A DNA stretch of 64,000 bases from Ridgeia piscesae. Taxonomy: Eukaryota; Annelida; Polychaeta; Sabellida; Siboglinidae. Position numbers and translations under genes: made by a program. Positions within the stretch are counted from its first letter, which is position 1, and every line of letters begins with the position of its first letter. Shown one piece after another: positions 38,173 to 50,700 of this stretch. The DNA lies in NCBI GenBank assembly GCA_025642075.2, contig JAODUO010000044.1, positions 1 through 64,000 of the forward strand. Reading direction: 5' to 3'. A model generated the notes under the pieces. The model was not told where the DNA came from. It saw nothing but the letters and a program-made list of their open reading frames with translations, and ran no database searches.

Positions 38173-38228
<56 letters not shown>

Positions 38229-38247
38229 TATAATATATATATATATT

Positions 38248-38289
<42 letters not shown>

Positions 38290-38290
38290 A
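38165..38290. repeat. (TA)n tract
   Basis: Interrupted TA dinucleotides leading directly into the 36-bp minisatellite. TA expansions of the same kind occur inside the array at about 38666, 39208 and 39980. Confidence 0.95.
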
Positions 38291-38299
38291 TTATAATAT

Positions 38300-38655
38300 A
38301 AATTGGTTCTGCACATATATGTATATATAAATAGGTTCCGTCCCGCACATATATGTATATATAATGTTTCCCGTCCACATATATGTATTATAAATTGGTT
38401 CCCCGTCCCGCACATATATGTATATATAAATTTTCCCCGTCCAATATATGTATATATAAATAGGTTCCCCGTCCCGCACATATATGTATATATAATTGGT
38501 TCCGTCCGACATATATGTATATATAAATTGGTTCCCCGTCCCGCACATATATGTATATATAAATTGGTTCCCCGTCCCGCACATATATGTATATATAAAT
38601 TGGTTCCCCGTCCCGCACATATATGTATATATAAATTGGTTCCCCGTCCCGCACA

Positions 38656-38710
<55 letters not shown>

Positions 38711-39967
38711 GTTCCCCGTCCCGCACATATATGTATATGTAAATTGGTTACCCGTCCCGCACATATATGTATATATAAATTGGTTCCCCGTCCCGCACAT
38801 ATATGTATATATAAATTGGTTCCCCGTCCCGCACATATATGTATATATAAATTGGTTCCCCGTCCCGCACATATATGTATATATAAATAGGTTCCCCGTC
38901 CCGCACATATATGTATATATAAATTGGTTCCCCGTCCCGCACATATATGTATATATAAATTGGTTCCCCGTCCCGCACATATATGTATATATAAATTGGT
39001 TCCCCGTCCCGCACATATATGTATATATAAATTGGTTCCCCGTCCCGCACATATATGTATATATAAATTGGTTCCCCGTCCCGCACATATATGTATATAT
39101 AAATTGGTTCCCCGTCCCGCACATATATGTATATATAAATTGGTTCCCCGTCCCGCACATATATGTATATATATAAATTGGTTCCCCGTCCCGCACATAT
39201 ATGTATATATATATATATATAAATAGGTTCCCCGCCCCGCACATATATGTATATATAAATTGGTTCCCCGTCCCGCACATTTATGTATATATAAATTGGT
39301 TCCCCGTCCGGCACATATATGTATATATAAATTGGTTCCCCGTCCCGCACATATATGTATATATATAAATTGGTTCCCCGTCCCGCACATATATGTATAT
39401 ATAAATAGGTTCCCCGTCCCGCACATATATGTATATATAAATTGGTTCCCCGTCCCGCACATATATGTATATATAAATTGGTTCCCCGTCTCGCACATAT
39501 ATGTATATATAAATTGGTTCCCCGTCCCGCACATATATGTATATATAAATTGGTTCCCCGTCCCGCACATATATGTATATATAAATATGGTTCCCCGTCC
39601 CGCACATATATGTATATATAAATTGGTTCCCCGTCCCGCACATATATGTATATATAAATTGGTTCCCCGTCCGCACATATATGTATATATAAATTGGTTC
39701 CCCGTCCCGCACATATATGTATATATAAATTGGTTCCCCGTCCCGCACATATATGTATATATAAATTGGTTCCCCGTCCCGCACATATATGTATATATAA
39801 ATTGGTTCCCCGTCCCGCACATATATGTATATATAAATTGGTTCCCCGTCCCGCACATATATGTATATATAAATTGGTTCCCCGTCTCGCACATATATGT
39901 ATATATAAATTGGTTCCCCGTCCCGCACATATATGTATATATATAAATTGGTTCCCCGTCCCGCACA

Positions 39968-40004
<37 letters not shown>

Positions 40005-40275
40005 GTTCCCCGCCCCGCACATATATGTATATATAAATTGGTTCCCCGTCCCGCACATTTATGTATATATAAATTGGTTCCCCGTCCGGCACATATATGT
40101 ATATATAAATTGGTTCCCCGTCCCGCACATATATGTATATATAAATTGGTTCCCCGTCCCGCATATATGTGTATATATAAATTGGTTCCCCGTCCCGCAC
40201 ATATGTGTATATATAAATTGATTCCCCGTCCCGCACATATATGTATATATAAATTGGTTCCCCGTCCCGCACACT
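38300..40275. repeat. 36-bp minisatellite, about 54 copies
   Basis: The unit is CACATATATGTATATATAAA followed by TTGGTTCCCCGTCCCG. Period measured from successive units is 36 bp. Left-end copies (38300-38520) are degenerate, while central ones are almost identical. Blocks with TA expansions recur (39208 and 39980, each followed by CGCCCCGC and then CATTTATG variants), which shows a higher-order duplication of about 780 bp. The period equals 12 codons, so long frames exist on both strands (up to 672 codons, repeating VRDGEPIYIYIY). These are probably not genes. Confidence 0.97.
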
Positions 40276-41389
40276 CCCCTCGTTGTTGGTAATGCTGACG
40301 TAGCAGACTCAGCGTGGTTTGTGAACGTTTATTTATTTGGGCGTGTCAAGACTGGAGTCCTGTTTTCAGAAGCGGACATGAACGGTAGTTGCAAATTGAA
40401 TAGGTTTTGCCAAATAGAACTAAAATACTGTCGTTGCTGACGTCAAAAGTCTTGAAACACGTATCGCTCACCGGATATTGTGATTTTACATATTTTATAG
40501 CGAAGTTGGATGAACCTTGAAATTCTGCCTGTATGCTTGTTACTGATTTAACTGTCACGATCTGTTGTGCCCGGCCAACACTTTACTTGTAATTTCTTCT
40601 AGGAATGAGTGAATACTGCAGGAGTGTTATTGCTAAACATTGGCAGCGAACGTTACCCTGAACGTTTTGGTGAAACTTACCCTGAGTCTCGTCGAGTCAA
40701 GCTTGTAAGCACGCGCCGCGGTTGCAGGGCTGTCAGGTGTAATCACGCAAAGACCAATTCGTGTAGTTATAAATCGTCGCGTCACGCTGCTTCCTGCCAA
40801 CCAGAAAACAAAGACATCAATAGGCCTACGTAACCTGCGTTGAAGTTGGGCGTCCGTGTGTCGCTGAATTGAATACATGTGTGTGTGTGTTACAGCAATG
40901 CCACTGTCGCCAACCCTCCCTGAATTCCCGGGAGACTCACGGATTATACAGCTTATGTTTCTTCGACAGCTTATGCTTCTACGTTCCCAGAACCTCACGG
41001 AATTTCATTAAAAAATGTATTATTTCCGTTGATTTCCATTCATATTACTTGTCAGTCTTTTCCATGAGGACAGCGGAAGTGATTGCAACGGTTTACACGG
41101 TTTAAACACGAAAATATGCAGCCGGTGCTCTCTTTCCCCTATCATCAATGTTACCTGATTTGTGATTCGTTGAATTATCGGCGGAAGTTTGTATAACGTC
41201 AATTGACGTTACACAAATTCAAACGGTACATTTGAACAAACACCGCGAGTCTACTCTAGCGTCTATCTGTGACTGTGTAGTTTCGCTTCGATATTGGACG
41301 ATCAGATGATCGAAAATGGGAAGATCGGAGCGAAAGGTTGGTTCGGATGATCATGGTGCACAAAGTAAGACAACAAAGTAGAAATATGC
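40276..41389. other. intergenic, no gene recognised
   Basis: Unique-looking DNA with short frames on both strands (for example 40633-40998 minus, 121 codons) and no recognisable domain. Confidence 0.4.
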
Positions 41390-41391
41390 GG

Positions 41392-41620
41392 CACATTATC
41401 AAGCAGCGTGGACGACTGGTCCGGAGTTCACAACGTGGATGAGACCAGTGGCAGAGGACAGGGTGAGGGTATTCTGTGGTCTGTGCCGGACTGATTTCAG
41501 TGTGGCGGCATCGGGAATATACGATGTACGTGCTCATGCAAAGGGGACTCATCATAAAGAAAAGACTGCAGAGAGGGGCACCATGAAGTCTATTCAGTCT
41601 CTCTTTACAGGTCAAATTGT
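41392..41620 (+). pseudogene. BED/TTF-like zinc-finger fragment
   Basis: After a stop codon the frame reads KYAAHYQAAWTTGPEFTTWM, RPVAEDRVRVFCGLCRTDFS, then DVRAHAKGTHHKEK. The CxxC..HxxxxxH layout and the leading W..(F/W)..P pattern match N-terminal zinc-finger modules found in hAT-linked and related repeat proteins. The frame passes a possible donor (TTTACAG/GTCAAA) and then loses similarity. No transposase catalytic region follows. It may be one exon of a larger gene or an isolated remnant. Confidence 0.45.
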
Positions 41621-41844
41621 GTTTGATTTGTTTGGGTATGAAAAAATTCATAATGCCACGGGCTATTTATTTAATGTTTGTCTCATTATTCGAAATGTTC
41701 TGTGGTCTCTTGCATTGGCTCCTTAGAACATTTATGGCATTTCCATTAGGCATAATAGTTGTGACAAGATGGTATATTTGGGGGTCTAAATTTGCTGTAA
41801 ATACATTTTACCTGCAAAAAAAGTAGCAAATATTAACAATTTTA

Positions 41845-42140
41845 AGTTTAAAGTGCCCCCAAAAGCCACCATTTAATGTCCTATTTTCCAAGTTTCTTGC
41901 TCGGCGAGGGGGGCCCTCGCTACGCTCCCTCGGGGTACCTCCCTGAAATGAAACTCTCCAAGGTTGGCAACACTGCGTGCGATAACTTCCTTGTGTGTGA
42001 ACCCATGTGCATATGCTTTCGGACCAAACATAAATAACAGAGGATTGCACAATAATACCAACTAACACCAAAATCATTCTTTTTGGTAATAAGAGCAGAT
42101 CCTTTGGTTACGAAAAGTTGGTGATGTGTAAACATTTTAT
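41845..42140. other. non-coding stretch with a G/C-rich transposon-like end
   Basis: GGCGAGGGGGGCCCTCGCTACGC near 41902 is a short GC palindrome in AT-rich DNA, of a kind seen at repeat ends. Nothing else recognised. Confidence 0.3.
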
Positions 42141-42189
42141 TGGTATCTCGACGGAGCGGATCTGATGTTAAAAAGGTCGGCGAACCATA

Positions 42190-42272
42190 AAAACACACAT
42201 ATACACCCGCACGCAAGCAAGCACACACACACGCACACGCACGCACGCACGCACGCACGCACCACACGCACG

Positions 42273-42311
<39 letters not shown>

Positions 42312-42326
42312 ACAAACACACACACT
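42190..42326. repeat. CA / GCAC microsatellite
   Basis: Mixed CACA, ACGC and GCAC runs, with (GCAC)n at about 42239-42260 and CA at about 42278-42305. Imperfect. Confidence 0.93.
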
Positions 42327-42897
42327 TTTCTCGATCGACCCACGTGGATAGTGACGATTTGACTTAATATTTGATAAATACACGGCATTGCTGCTCGTTC
42401 AGTAGAAAAACAACTTCATTGTTCAACGTACACTCTACACGGCATGCTGCTGCTCAGTTCAGTATACATGACAATCATAACGGTTAGCTGTGGCATCATT
42501 ACCCGGTAGTTACAAGCCCATATCTGAGGATTTTACACGTGGGAATACGAAGGGAAATTAAACTATTGCAATAACTACGTAAGTATTAATAACCGTCCAC
42601 AATTATCAAGGAGCAATAATGGCTCAAATGTTACAGCACTCGTGGCTCAAATGTTATTATACAATTGCAGTGATTCAACTCACCAAAGAAACTTCTCACT
42701 TCCCACTGGAAACAGAGCCTCGTGGCTCGGGCTCATTGCTTGCTCTCCCACTCTCCCCCAAAACCCGCTATCGTCCCACCGATCAAACTGCAGGGACACC
42801 TATTGTCACTGCTAATTAACACTGACCATTAATCACCAGGTGGAGTCACGGATTACTAAACAAAATATATAATAGCGTCATGGCGGTCCATGACATA
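42327..42897. other. intergenic, nothing recognised
   Basis: Unique-looking sequence containing a near-duplicated phrase (CTGCTCGTTCAGTA at 42391 and GCTGCTCAGTTCAGTA at about 42448) and no coding signature. Confidence 0.4.
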
Positions 42898-43005
<108 letters not shown>

Positions 43006-43362
43006 TAAATAATATTGAGAAATAAATGACGCGAGCGCGCGAGGTTTGCAGAGGCCGTTTGTGTTAAAAATTATTTAAAACAAAAATACTTACCACAACA
43101 GAAAAGGTATTGTGTCTATGCGTACCTCACTGCTTTGTGTCTTTATCGCTGTTTCACAGTAAACACCATGCTAACTGTATTTCTGACATTCAAGCGCAAA
43201 CAAAAACAAACAGCGTCCATCGTTAGACATTTGATTGCCTCACTAGTGACCAGTTGTCGTTGACGTCATCAGTCTCGTGCTTTGATCTAAACGCACCAAA
43301 CCGGATAACGCGTTGGGCGCGCGCTGCTTCGTTCCAAGATTTAAGCCCCAATCCATTTAATC

Positions 43363-43840
43363 ATGTTCTGTGGTGCTAGCATAGTGATAATGGTGGCGTT
43401 GATGAGGACAGTTGCAGTCATCTTGTCAATCCTGAGACTTATCCACGACAAGGTGACATCAACTGTCCTCATCAACGGGACTGAAACAGAACCTTTCACC
43501 ATTTGTACAGGGGTGACGCAGGGATGCATTGGACCGATTCTCTTCACTATCTACTTCTGTGCCATACTCTTTCTTGTCCGTGACCGTGTTCCGTGTGGAG
43601 TTGAAATTGACTACCAGCTCGATGGGAGACTTGCAACCTGAGTGGTCTCAAGGCCTAAACATAAATGACAAAGACTGCCGTTATAGACCTCCAGTATGGT
43701 GGTGATTGTGCCATTCTTGCCCACAGAGCAGACGACCTTCCGAGAAGCCTTGACCTCCTTACAGAAGCATATCAAAGTCTAGGACTCTCCATCAACTTAT
43801 GTAAAACCAAGATCATACCAATCCGCTCCAGGCAACGTTG
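43363..43840 (+). mobile_element. non-LTR retrotransposon RT remnant with mutated catalytic box
   Basis: The translation includes ILRLIHDKVTSTVLINGTET, FTICTGVTQGCIGPILFTIY, then after frame disturbances LQYGGDCAILAHRADDL and LTEAYQSLGLSINLCKTKI. These are LINE RT motifs. The catalytic YADD is YGGD here, and a stop plus frameshift separate the halves, so it is dead. It lies immediately 5' of the LTR remnant at 43885. Confidence 0.8.
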
Positions 43841-43884
43841 AAGGACCTCCTGATATTAAAATATCTGGAACAACCCTAGCAGTT

Positions 43885-44045
43885 TGTAACGTTATTGAGT
43901 TAATGAGCCCTCCCTGTGTTGGCTTGTTGTGCTGCTGATGGCGTGGTCGCGTGAAAGCCACAGTGTGTGTCTGGGAGTTGTATCACAAATAAAGAACTTC
44001 ATAAAGCGTTCTCGTGTAGTTATTGAATAGACGAAGCAAAGAACA
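43885..44045 (+). mobile_element. putative 5' LTR of Ty3/gypsy remnant, 161 bp
   Basis: Bounded by TGTAAC and GAACA (TG..CA), with AATAAA near 43988. A primer-binding-site-like TTGGTGTCAGGAAG follows closely and a gag-like frame lies about 230 bp downstream. No second LTR is present to confirm the borders, so these are inferred. Confidence 0.55.
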
Positions 44046-44274
44046 TGACTTGGTGTCAGGAAGTATTGTCGAACTTATAAATTTGCTTGAAGTGAATTTG
44101 TAGCCGCATTGATTGGCATTGACATTGTATGCTAACGATAATAAATGCAAATGGCGACATCGAACATTCCCCGCCCAAGCCCTTGAGGCTTGAATATTAA
44201 CGATAAGTCTGCGTCTAGTCTATGGAAATCCTGGAGGAAAACATGGACTAGTTTCGAGGTAGCAACAGGAATTT

Positions 44275-45775
44275 ATGAAGCTGCGTATGTGTACACTTCT
44301 GTCCGTCATTGGCGAAGACGCAGTTAAAGTGTTTGAAATGTTTCAGTATGGGGAAGGGGAAAGTGACGAAAGGTTAGCAGACGTGCTGAAGAAGTTCGAG
44401 GAGCATTGTAATCATAGGCAGAACACAATATATGAAAGATACAGGTTCCAGTGCATGAACCAAGAGGCTGGTGAAACTGGTTCACACTAACTGACGGAGT
44501 TACGACACGCTGCAGAAAGCTCCGATTTCTCAAATATTACAATCAGTCAGATAATCAGGGACCGTTTCGTACATAGCATGAGAGACTCGAAGGTCCGAGA
44601 GAGGTTACTTCGAGAAAAAAACTCTAACTCTAGAAGGAGCTTACGAGATGGTGCAAGCAGCTGAGGCAACCGCAGAACAGACACATGTCATGTCAGGCGA
44701 GCAGGCGGTCTGTGTTGTGAAAACAAAGGGACGAGGCGGACCAAGTCAGTTACGTGATTACGCGAAGAAACAAAAGAAACCAACCAGTGAGTGCAAATTT
44801 TGCGTGTCGTAAGATGAACCACTTCCAAAGTAAGTGCAAGCAGCATAGGTACGTGGAGCAAGTACAGGCTGCTGTGAGTGGCAATGAATACAATGTTGGG
44901 ACATTGTCAGTATTCAGTGTGTGGAGAGACGCCGTGCTATGATTACACTGAATATGGGTGACAGCGGTGTGCCAGTGCCATTCCAGATCGACAGTGGATC
45001 TGAGTGTTGCGTGCTGCCACGTCATGAGTACGTGAGAGTGCTTCATGAGTACGTGAGAGTGACTAGAGACAGATCGCTAGCAAAGCTGAGGTCAATGAAA
45101 ACTGTCATTGTGATGTACAACGGAACACGCGAGAAAGAGCTGGGTCAGTGTAAGCTGTCTGTGGTCAGGAAAGGAGTGAAACACAGACTAGTTTTCAACG
45201 TCTTGCAAGGCACGTACATGCCAATACTTAGCCTGGACGCATCAGAGGGCATGGGAGTACCGAAAATCAAGGATTCAGATCCCCTGGACTATATATACAA
45301 CACACACGAGGGTGTACAAGCGAAGAAACTAACTGATTGTACTGTGAAAGCCGAATACCCAGACGTGTTCCAGGGCCTGGGAAGGCTGAAGGACAGTTAT
45401 TCCATCGAGATCGACGAATCTGTAAGACCAGTGGTGCACGCACCGAGACGCGTACCCGTACCAGTGCGTGAAAAGGTACGCAAGAAACTTGACGAGATAG
45501 AGAGTGATGGAGTATTGACGCCAGTCACAGAGGCAACCGACCGGGTATCAAGTATGGTGATTGTCGAGAAACCAAGCGGACAGATCAGGATATGCCTAGA
45601 CCTAAACGATCTTAATAGAGCAATCAAATGCGAATACTACCCGATGCCAACCATCGAAGAGGTCAGTACTCGGCTGAAGAATGCAAGACTGTTCACTGTG
45701 TTAGACGCCAAGAACGGGTTTTGGTAAATCCCGCTGGGATGAGAAGTCCTGTATGTTGACGTGTTTCAGTTGGTT
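44275..45775 (+). mobile_element. Ty3/gypsy-type gag-pol 5' part, truncated
   Basis: Gag-like frames (VIGEDAVKVFEMFQYGEGES; then RDRFVHSMRDSKVRERLL) lead to a broken zinc knuckle (CRKMNHFQSKCK). An open frame at 44921-45727 follows. It has an aspartic protease motif (PFQIDSGSECCVLP) and the first half of a reverse transcriptase (PRRVPVPVREKVRKKLDEIE, SSMVIVEKPSGQIRICLDLN, FTVLDAKNGFW). A stop follows NGFW and remnants continue in other frames to about 45775. The YADD box, RNase H, integrase and 3' LTR are missing. The copy cannot be autonomous. Confidence 0.88.
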
Positions 45776-46113
45776 AATGTCAACGTCACATTGGACCCGC
45801 CTTTGAAGCTTTCCGAGCTGCCCTTTGCAAAGACCAGATTGTCTTCAAAGTGACAAGGCCATCGATGGCCATGCAGCTAATGTATTATTTGCAAAATCCA
45901 CTAGATTAATTGCTTTGGTTACAATGGGGATCGCAGCCGGGCAAACGCATGGAGGAAAGACGCATATCACGTAAACGTAAAGGAAATGTGCTCAGCTCGT
46001 GTGTTACCCCGGCATACATGGATGCACTAGAAGCGATTGCACTAACAGAGAAACAACAGGAGAAGGTCCAGATTTGCGAAAAACAACCTGATAAGAATAT
46101 TCGTGGGAGTTAA
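45776..46113 (+). pseudogene. possible DNA-transposase C-terminal remnant
   Basis: Frames read HIGPAFEAFRAALCKDQIVF and, further on, RKRKGNVLSSCVTPAYMDAL then EAIALTEKQQEKVQICEK. The basic run followed by SxxVTPAYxxxLE resembles the C-terminal tail of pogo/jerky-type DDE proteins, recognised weakly by eye. Breaks occur between the pieces. Confidence 0.25.
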
Positions 46114-46243
46114 GGGAGCTGATCAGAGAAAATGGATTAAATGAGGGTGGAGGTTGGAGTAATTAAAACAGACGTGCCACATTTTCGGGATGGCAATCCG
46201 TACTTGTGACCTAAAATTATGTAAGAATCCGTATCACTAATCA

Positions 46244-46503
46244 GATCTTCCAGTTAACTGGCCAAGTTATTAATTAATTTTCAAAACGGTTTTTCCACGG
46301 GGTTTTTCGGCGTTTTTGTATGCATATACATGTTTGGAATGTCATTCTGCATCACTCCCGTTAAAAATGTCAGATATTATGTTTTTAAATTGTGTTTTAG
46401 AACAACTTAATCTCGTCGAATGACATTCCAAACACACACATATCGAAAAAACGTGGTAAACCGTTTTGAAAAAGCTCAAATTTAAGCCAGTTAACTGGAA
46501 GAT
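46244..46503. mobile_element. 260-bp palindromic MITE
   Basis: The ends GATCTTCCAGTTAACTGG (46244) and CCAGTTAACTGGAAGAT (to 46503) are inverted. Inner inverted words are CAAAACGGTTT and TTTGGAATGTCATTC with its complement near 46410. No coding capacity. Confidence 0.85.
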
Positions 46504-47605
46504 TAACGAAGTTTAATTCACTTCAGCATGTTTAAACTGCGTAATGCAAAACAAACAATGTCATCAAATAATGACCATTTATTTAAGCAGTTCGTGCATA
46601 TATCGAAGTTTCACTGGCAATCGTCAAAATTTTGAAATCAGAAATGCAGGCGATTTCGTTGAACTCGGCGTCGAGCTCCATTTCCTGAACCGTTTTTCAT
46701 AATTGTCACGCGCCTGCCACCAGTTGAGCCACCTGCCGCGGTTTTCAGAAAAATGTAAAACCGCCAAAATCCGTATCGGATACGGGTAATCCGTATCATG
46801 TGGCAGGTATGTTCCCGAATAGAAAGCTATCATTAGAACGCAAATTGTACGCGATACATAGCGTTTCAGAGATCGTAAAACTGGCAAAATCGTAGGACGG
46901 GAAACCGACATTGGCAGGTATGATTAAAAGAAAGTTCTAAGAAGAAATTGGTGAGGAGTACATAGGTTAGTCATGTAGACCGAACAACTGGGAAAGAACA
47001 GATGGAGGCGAGGAAGACCGAAATTGCGATGTCGATTGCATTAAAAGTAACCTATTAATAAATATAATAATAAAATAAAGGGAATTGGAGACTGCTGACA
47101 GAGAACGTAGTAAGTACAACATGAGAGGAAGAAAAAAGACAATAAAAAAAAAAAAAAAAAAAAAAATTTTAGTTTAGTAAAGTTCTGGGCAACTATTATT
47201 TTTAATCCTTAATAATCATTAGCCATCAGAACATTGAGAATAATTATATTTTCATTGCTCTGTCAACTCTTATGCTGCAGCCAGCGACATAAGTGAATAA
47301 TTCCTCATTTAATCCTATTTGAATGATGAAATTTGTTTGCGAAAGTGTATTAATGGGAAAGAATATCTTACACAGGCAACCTGAAACCCACTGTACTTTG
47401 TGACTTTGAATCAGCCAGCCAGTTATTGGTTATATATTTTACATAGTCAAGACTGATTTATTTTTTCAAACCGCGGATGAAAAAAATACATCAATAGAGA
47501 AACTGCAACATCAGAAAATAAATCTGGAGACGGTCTCAATGCTCAGTTTGGGGCAACTATTAACCGGTCTTGAAGTAAGATCTTGAGGTAATAATATTCA
47601 TTCAT
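46504..47605. other. intergenic upstream of TYW5, with poly(A) and repeat fragments
   Basis: An A-run at about 47137-47165 may mark a retroposed 3' end. Sequence 47200-47440 is a diverged copy of the 522-bp repeat at 36.9 kb. No TATA box or initiator could be assigned for TYW5, whose promoter should lie just left of 47600. Confidence 0.5.
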
Positions 47606-47705
47606 CGTGTCCTCAGCGGACGCTGTTGGGTTGCATCGGGTTAGTGATTATATTGCAATCAACGACGGTGTGTTTTACGAAACATGTCGGCCGAACACCA
47701 ACAAA

Positions 47706-50700
47706 ATGCAACGCGTTGAAGAGCTAGTTCGTGTATATAACAACGTGTCAGCATCCAATTTCCGTGAACGCATTTACCCACAGGTGTGCAGATGATTATA
47801 TTGAGAGGAGATCAGATTGAGGTGTTTAAAATATTGAATGGATATGAAAATATTGACAGAAATATTGTTTTCACAGTCAAGGAAGAGACAAGGACTAGAC
47901 TCAGTCTAGACTAGAGGACATGGAGTTACATTAGCAAAGAAGCAGTGTAGACTAGATATTAGAATTTTTTCACAAAGAACAGTAAACGAATGGAACAGAT
48001 TATCAGCTGATTGTGTAGGTGCTAGTAGTGTTAATATATTTAAAAATATATGTAATATAATTTGAAACAAATTATAAAAATTCATAATCAATTTTTAAAA
48101 AATAATTAATCAATTAAATGTAGCCTAACCAATACACAAACGTGCAAACAATATGCTAAACATATAAAACAATACAATACAAATAAACAATTTAATATAA
48201 ATTTGCTCCATTAAAACATGGCAGTAATTAATTAGTTTGCACAGCCACCCCTGCAGCCGTGAGAACCTGTCATCTATAAATGTTAATACTATTAATCAAA
48301 AACATCTGCTGTCGACCACGTCGGGATCCGAGTGCTTTGTATACCACATGCACCGCGCGTACGGGTGAAGAAGGCAAAATGGCGACGTAGTTTGAGACAG
48401 GGGCTCCATAAACGGACTTTGTGGCAGTTTGTGCTATCGATTGGCAAGCCATCACTGTGACCACGTTATCGTCCAGACAATTCTTTACACTACTGCATAT
48501 GAAGCAACTTGAAGCATATTAAATAAGTACCCATAAAACATCGCCAAAGATAGGTCATTTTAACTGCCTAATTACTACAACTTTTTATCGACGGATTACG
48601 ATGATATTTATATGATCATATAGTTTTATCTTTCTTCTTCGTTCCATACTTTTCAAAATGGCCGTACTCATTAACATAATCTTGCAAACAATTTTGAAAG
48701 ATGGGGCCTGTCAACGTGATCCAATATGGTCGCGGGCGTAAACAATGAAAACCGAAATACAACACCGAGAGGGAAAAAATCATTAACACCTTTTAAACAC
48801 CGCCAAAAAATCAGTTATCGGCGCAGAATCATAGAATGACATTATAGCAACATAACAAAAATTATACAAGAACAGGTATGTTGCGTGATAATAAATTACG
48901 GCCACTAAACTCGGGGCCCCTGTCTCCCCATGTTATCAGAAGGGGCGACAAATTGGTCTGACCTCCCTAGTCCAAGACTCCCAAGTCGAAAATGACGAAA
49001 TATCAACAAAAGTTACAAAACGTAAAATCCGTCAGCGAGCGCTGCTAGTCCGCAAGGACGTTGATTTAGACAACGTCTGGTATGGGGAGATACCACCAAA
49101 TGGATTCTTACGCAACATTTTCAGCTATAATATAATCGAATTATGCAAAGATTGCACATGGCATGTCACCTTAAACTAATCATAAACATATACATGTCAT
49201 AGCATAGGTGATCTGGTCTGATAAGAAACTGCATTAATCACTGTCATTTTGCACTTATATTACAATTTTGACATATCATTTTTTTTCGTGCATTGTAAAC
49301 AATCTGGATATGCTTTACTAACGAAATGATTGCTATAATGAACGTGCTTATAACGATCAAGTTGCGGCAGAGGGTGCATGCCGCAAGCCCGCAACTTATA
49401 TTTGCCACGTGTGTTGGATGGCCCTGTCCGACATTTCTTTCTGAATTAACTATTATACCAGCAGTATGTTATTTTCAATAATATATATGTACACTAGAGA
49501 AATATTGTGTGATGTGTGACGATTTTTGAGGTGACTTCCTACGAATGGGTTTCGCCCGTGTAAAATGCGGCTTGTTGCAAGTGTAGGGTGATATTTTGCT
49601 TGGCGCGAGAGACATTCTACTGTGTAATCAGAGATGGAGTGAGTACAATACAAATGTACTTGAGTACGAGTACGATTACTTTGAACATCCATGAGTACGA
49701 GTATGAGTACTCTGAAAACAAATGTACTCGAGTACGAGTATGATTACTTTACAATGTACTCGAGTACGAGTACGATTACATTAGAATGTAATCATGATTA
49801 CTTTCATGATTACTTTAATGAATATCCTGTTTCTAACATAAAGTAGACTTTCATGGAATCCCTAGGTGTCATTCTTGTTCTGTTGTTGTGTCACTAATGT
49901 TCTAACTGATTACTGCTATCCACTATCCAGATGTTATTATTATTAATAATTATAATTAGATGACTTTCTCAGGTATTGGATGAATCATTTAATGCTGGAT
50001 TAATAATTTAATTTATGGTTTCTGAATAAAATACAAATAGGAAGCATTTAAGAATTTCAAATACACATGATCAAATACATTACAATAACAACACTTCAAA
50101 ACCAGGGGGGCATATTCAAAAGAGTATCCAATTCAAATATGTAGTATATCAGATGGGGGTCAAATACATTTGTATTTGAAAGTATTTAAATACTTTTTTA
50201 AGTATTTGTTGTTTAGGAATAAAACATATTTGTATTTAAATACTTTCCTAAAGTATTTGACTTTTTAAAATATTTGTTCAAATACATTGTCAGTATCAAC
50301 ATTTCTTTTTCACTGTCACATGTAATGCCTGCCAAACTGATTACCTTAATGCACTGCAACTTCACCCAACAGTGCTAATTACTGATGAAGACACTTAACA
50401 ACAGACTTCCCCCTGGCCCTGCAGTGACCACAACTTGTGTTTGCTCAGAGCCAGAGGTCAATATCCCTTTTGTTCTTTAGTCAGACTTCAATCTGGCACC
50501 AGGCTATTCTGGTTTCCTGGCTGACTTTGAAGTTGAGCCTTCCTCACAACATCCCAGCAATGATTAGCAGTGTCTCTTCTGAGGGCAACATAGGCATTAT
50601 ATTATTATGGATCTCCTCTCCTGGCTTAACATACAAACAATACTTTCAGTCAGTTGTCACTGTGATGCAGTTAGCAATAACAATACTCCTATCATGGGTC

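Noticed and set aside
38254..40272. A 672-codon frame with YIYIYVRDGEPI units
   Set aside because: A by-product of a 36-bp repeat whose length is a multiple of three; equally open frames occur on both strands.
47607..47705. Upstream start for TYW5 giving 33 extra residues
   Set aside because: The frame is open but has no ATG; the ATG at 47706 gives 313 aa, close to the family length.
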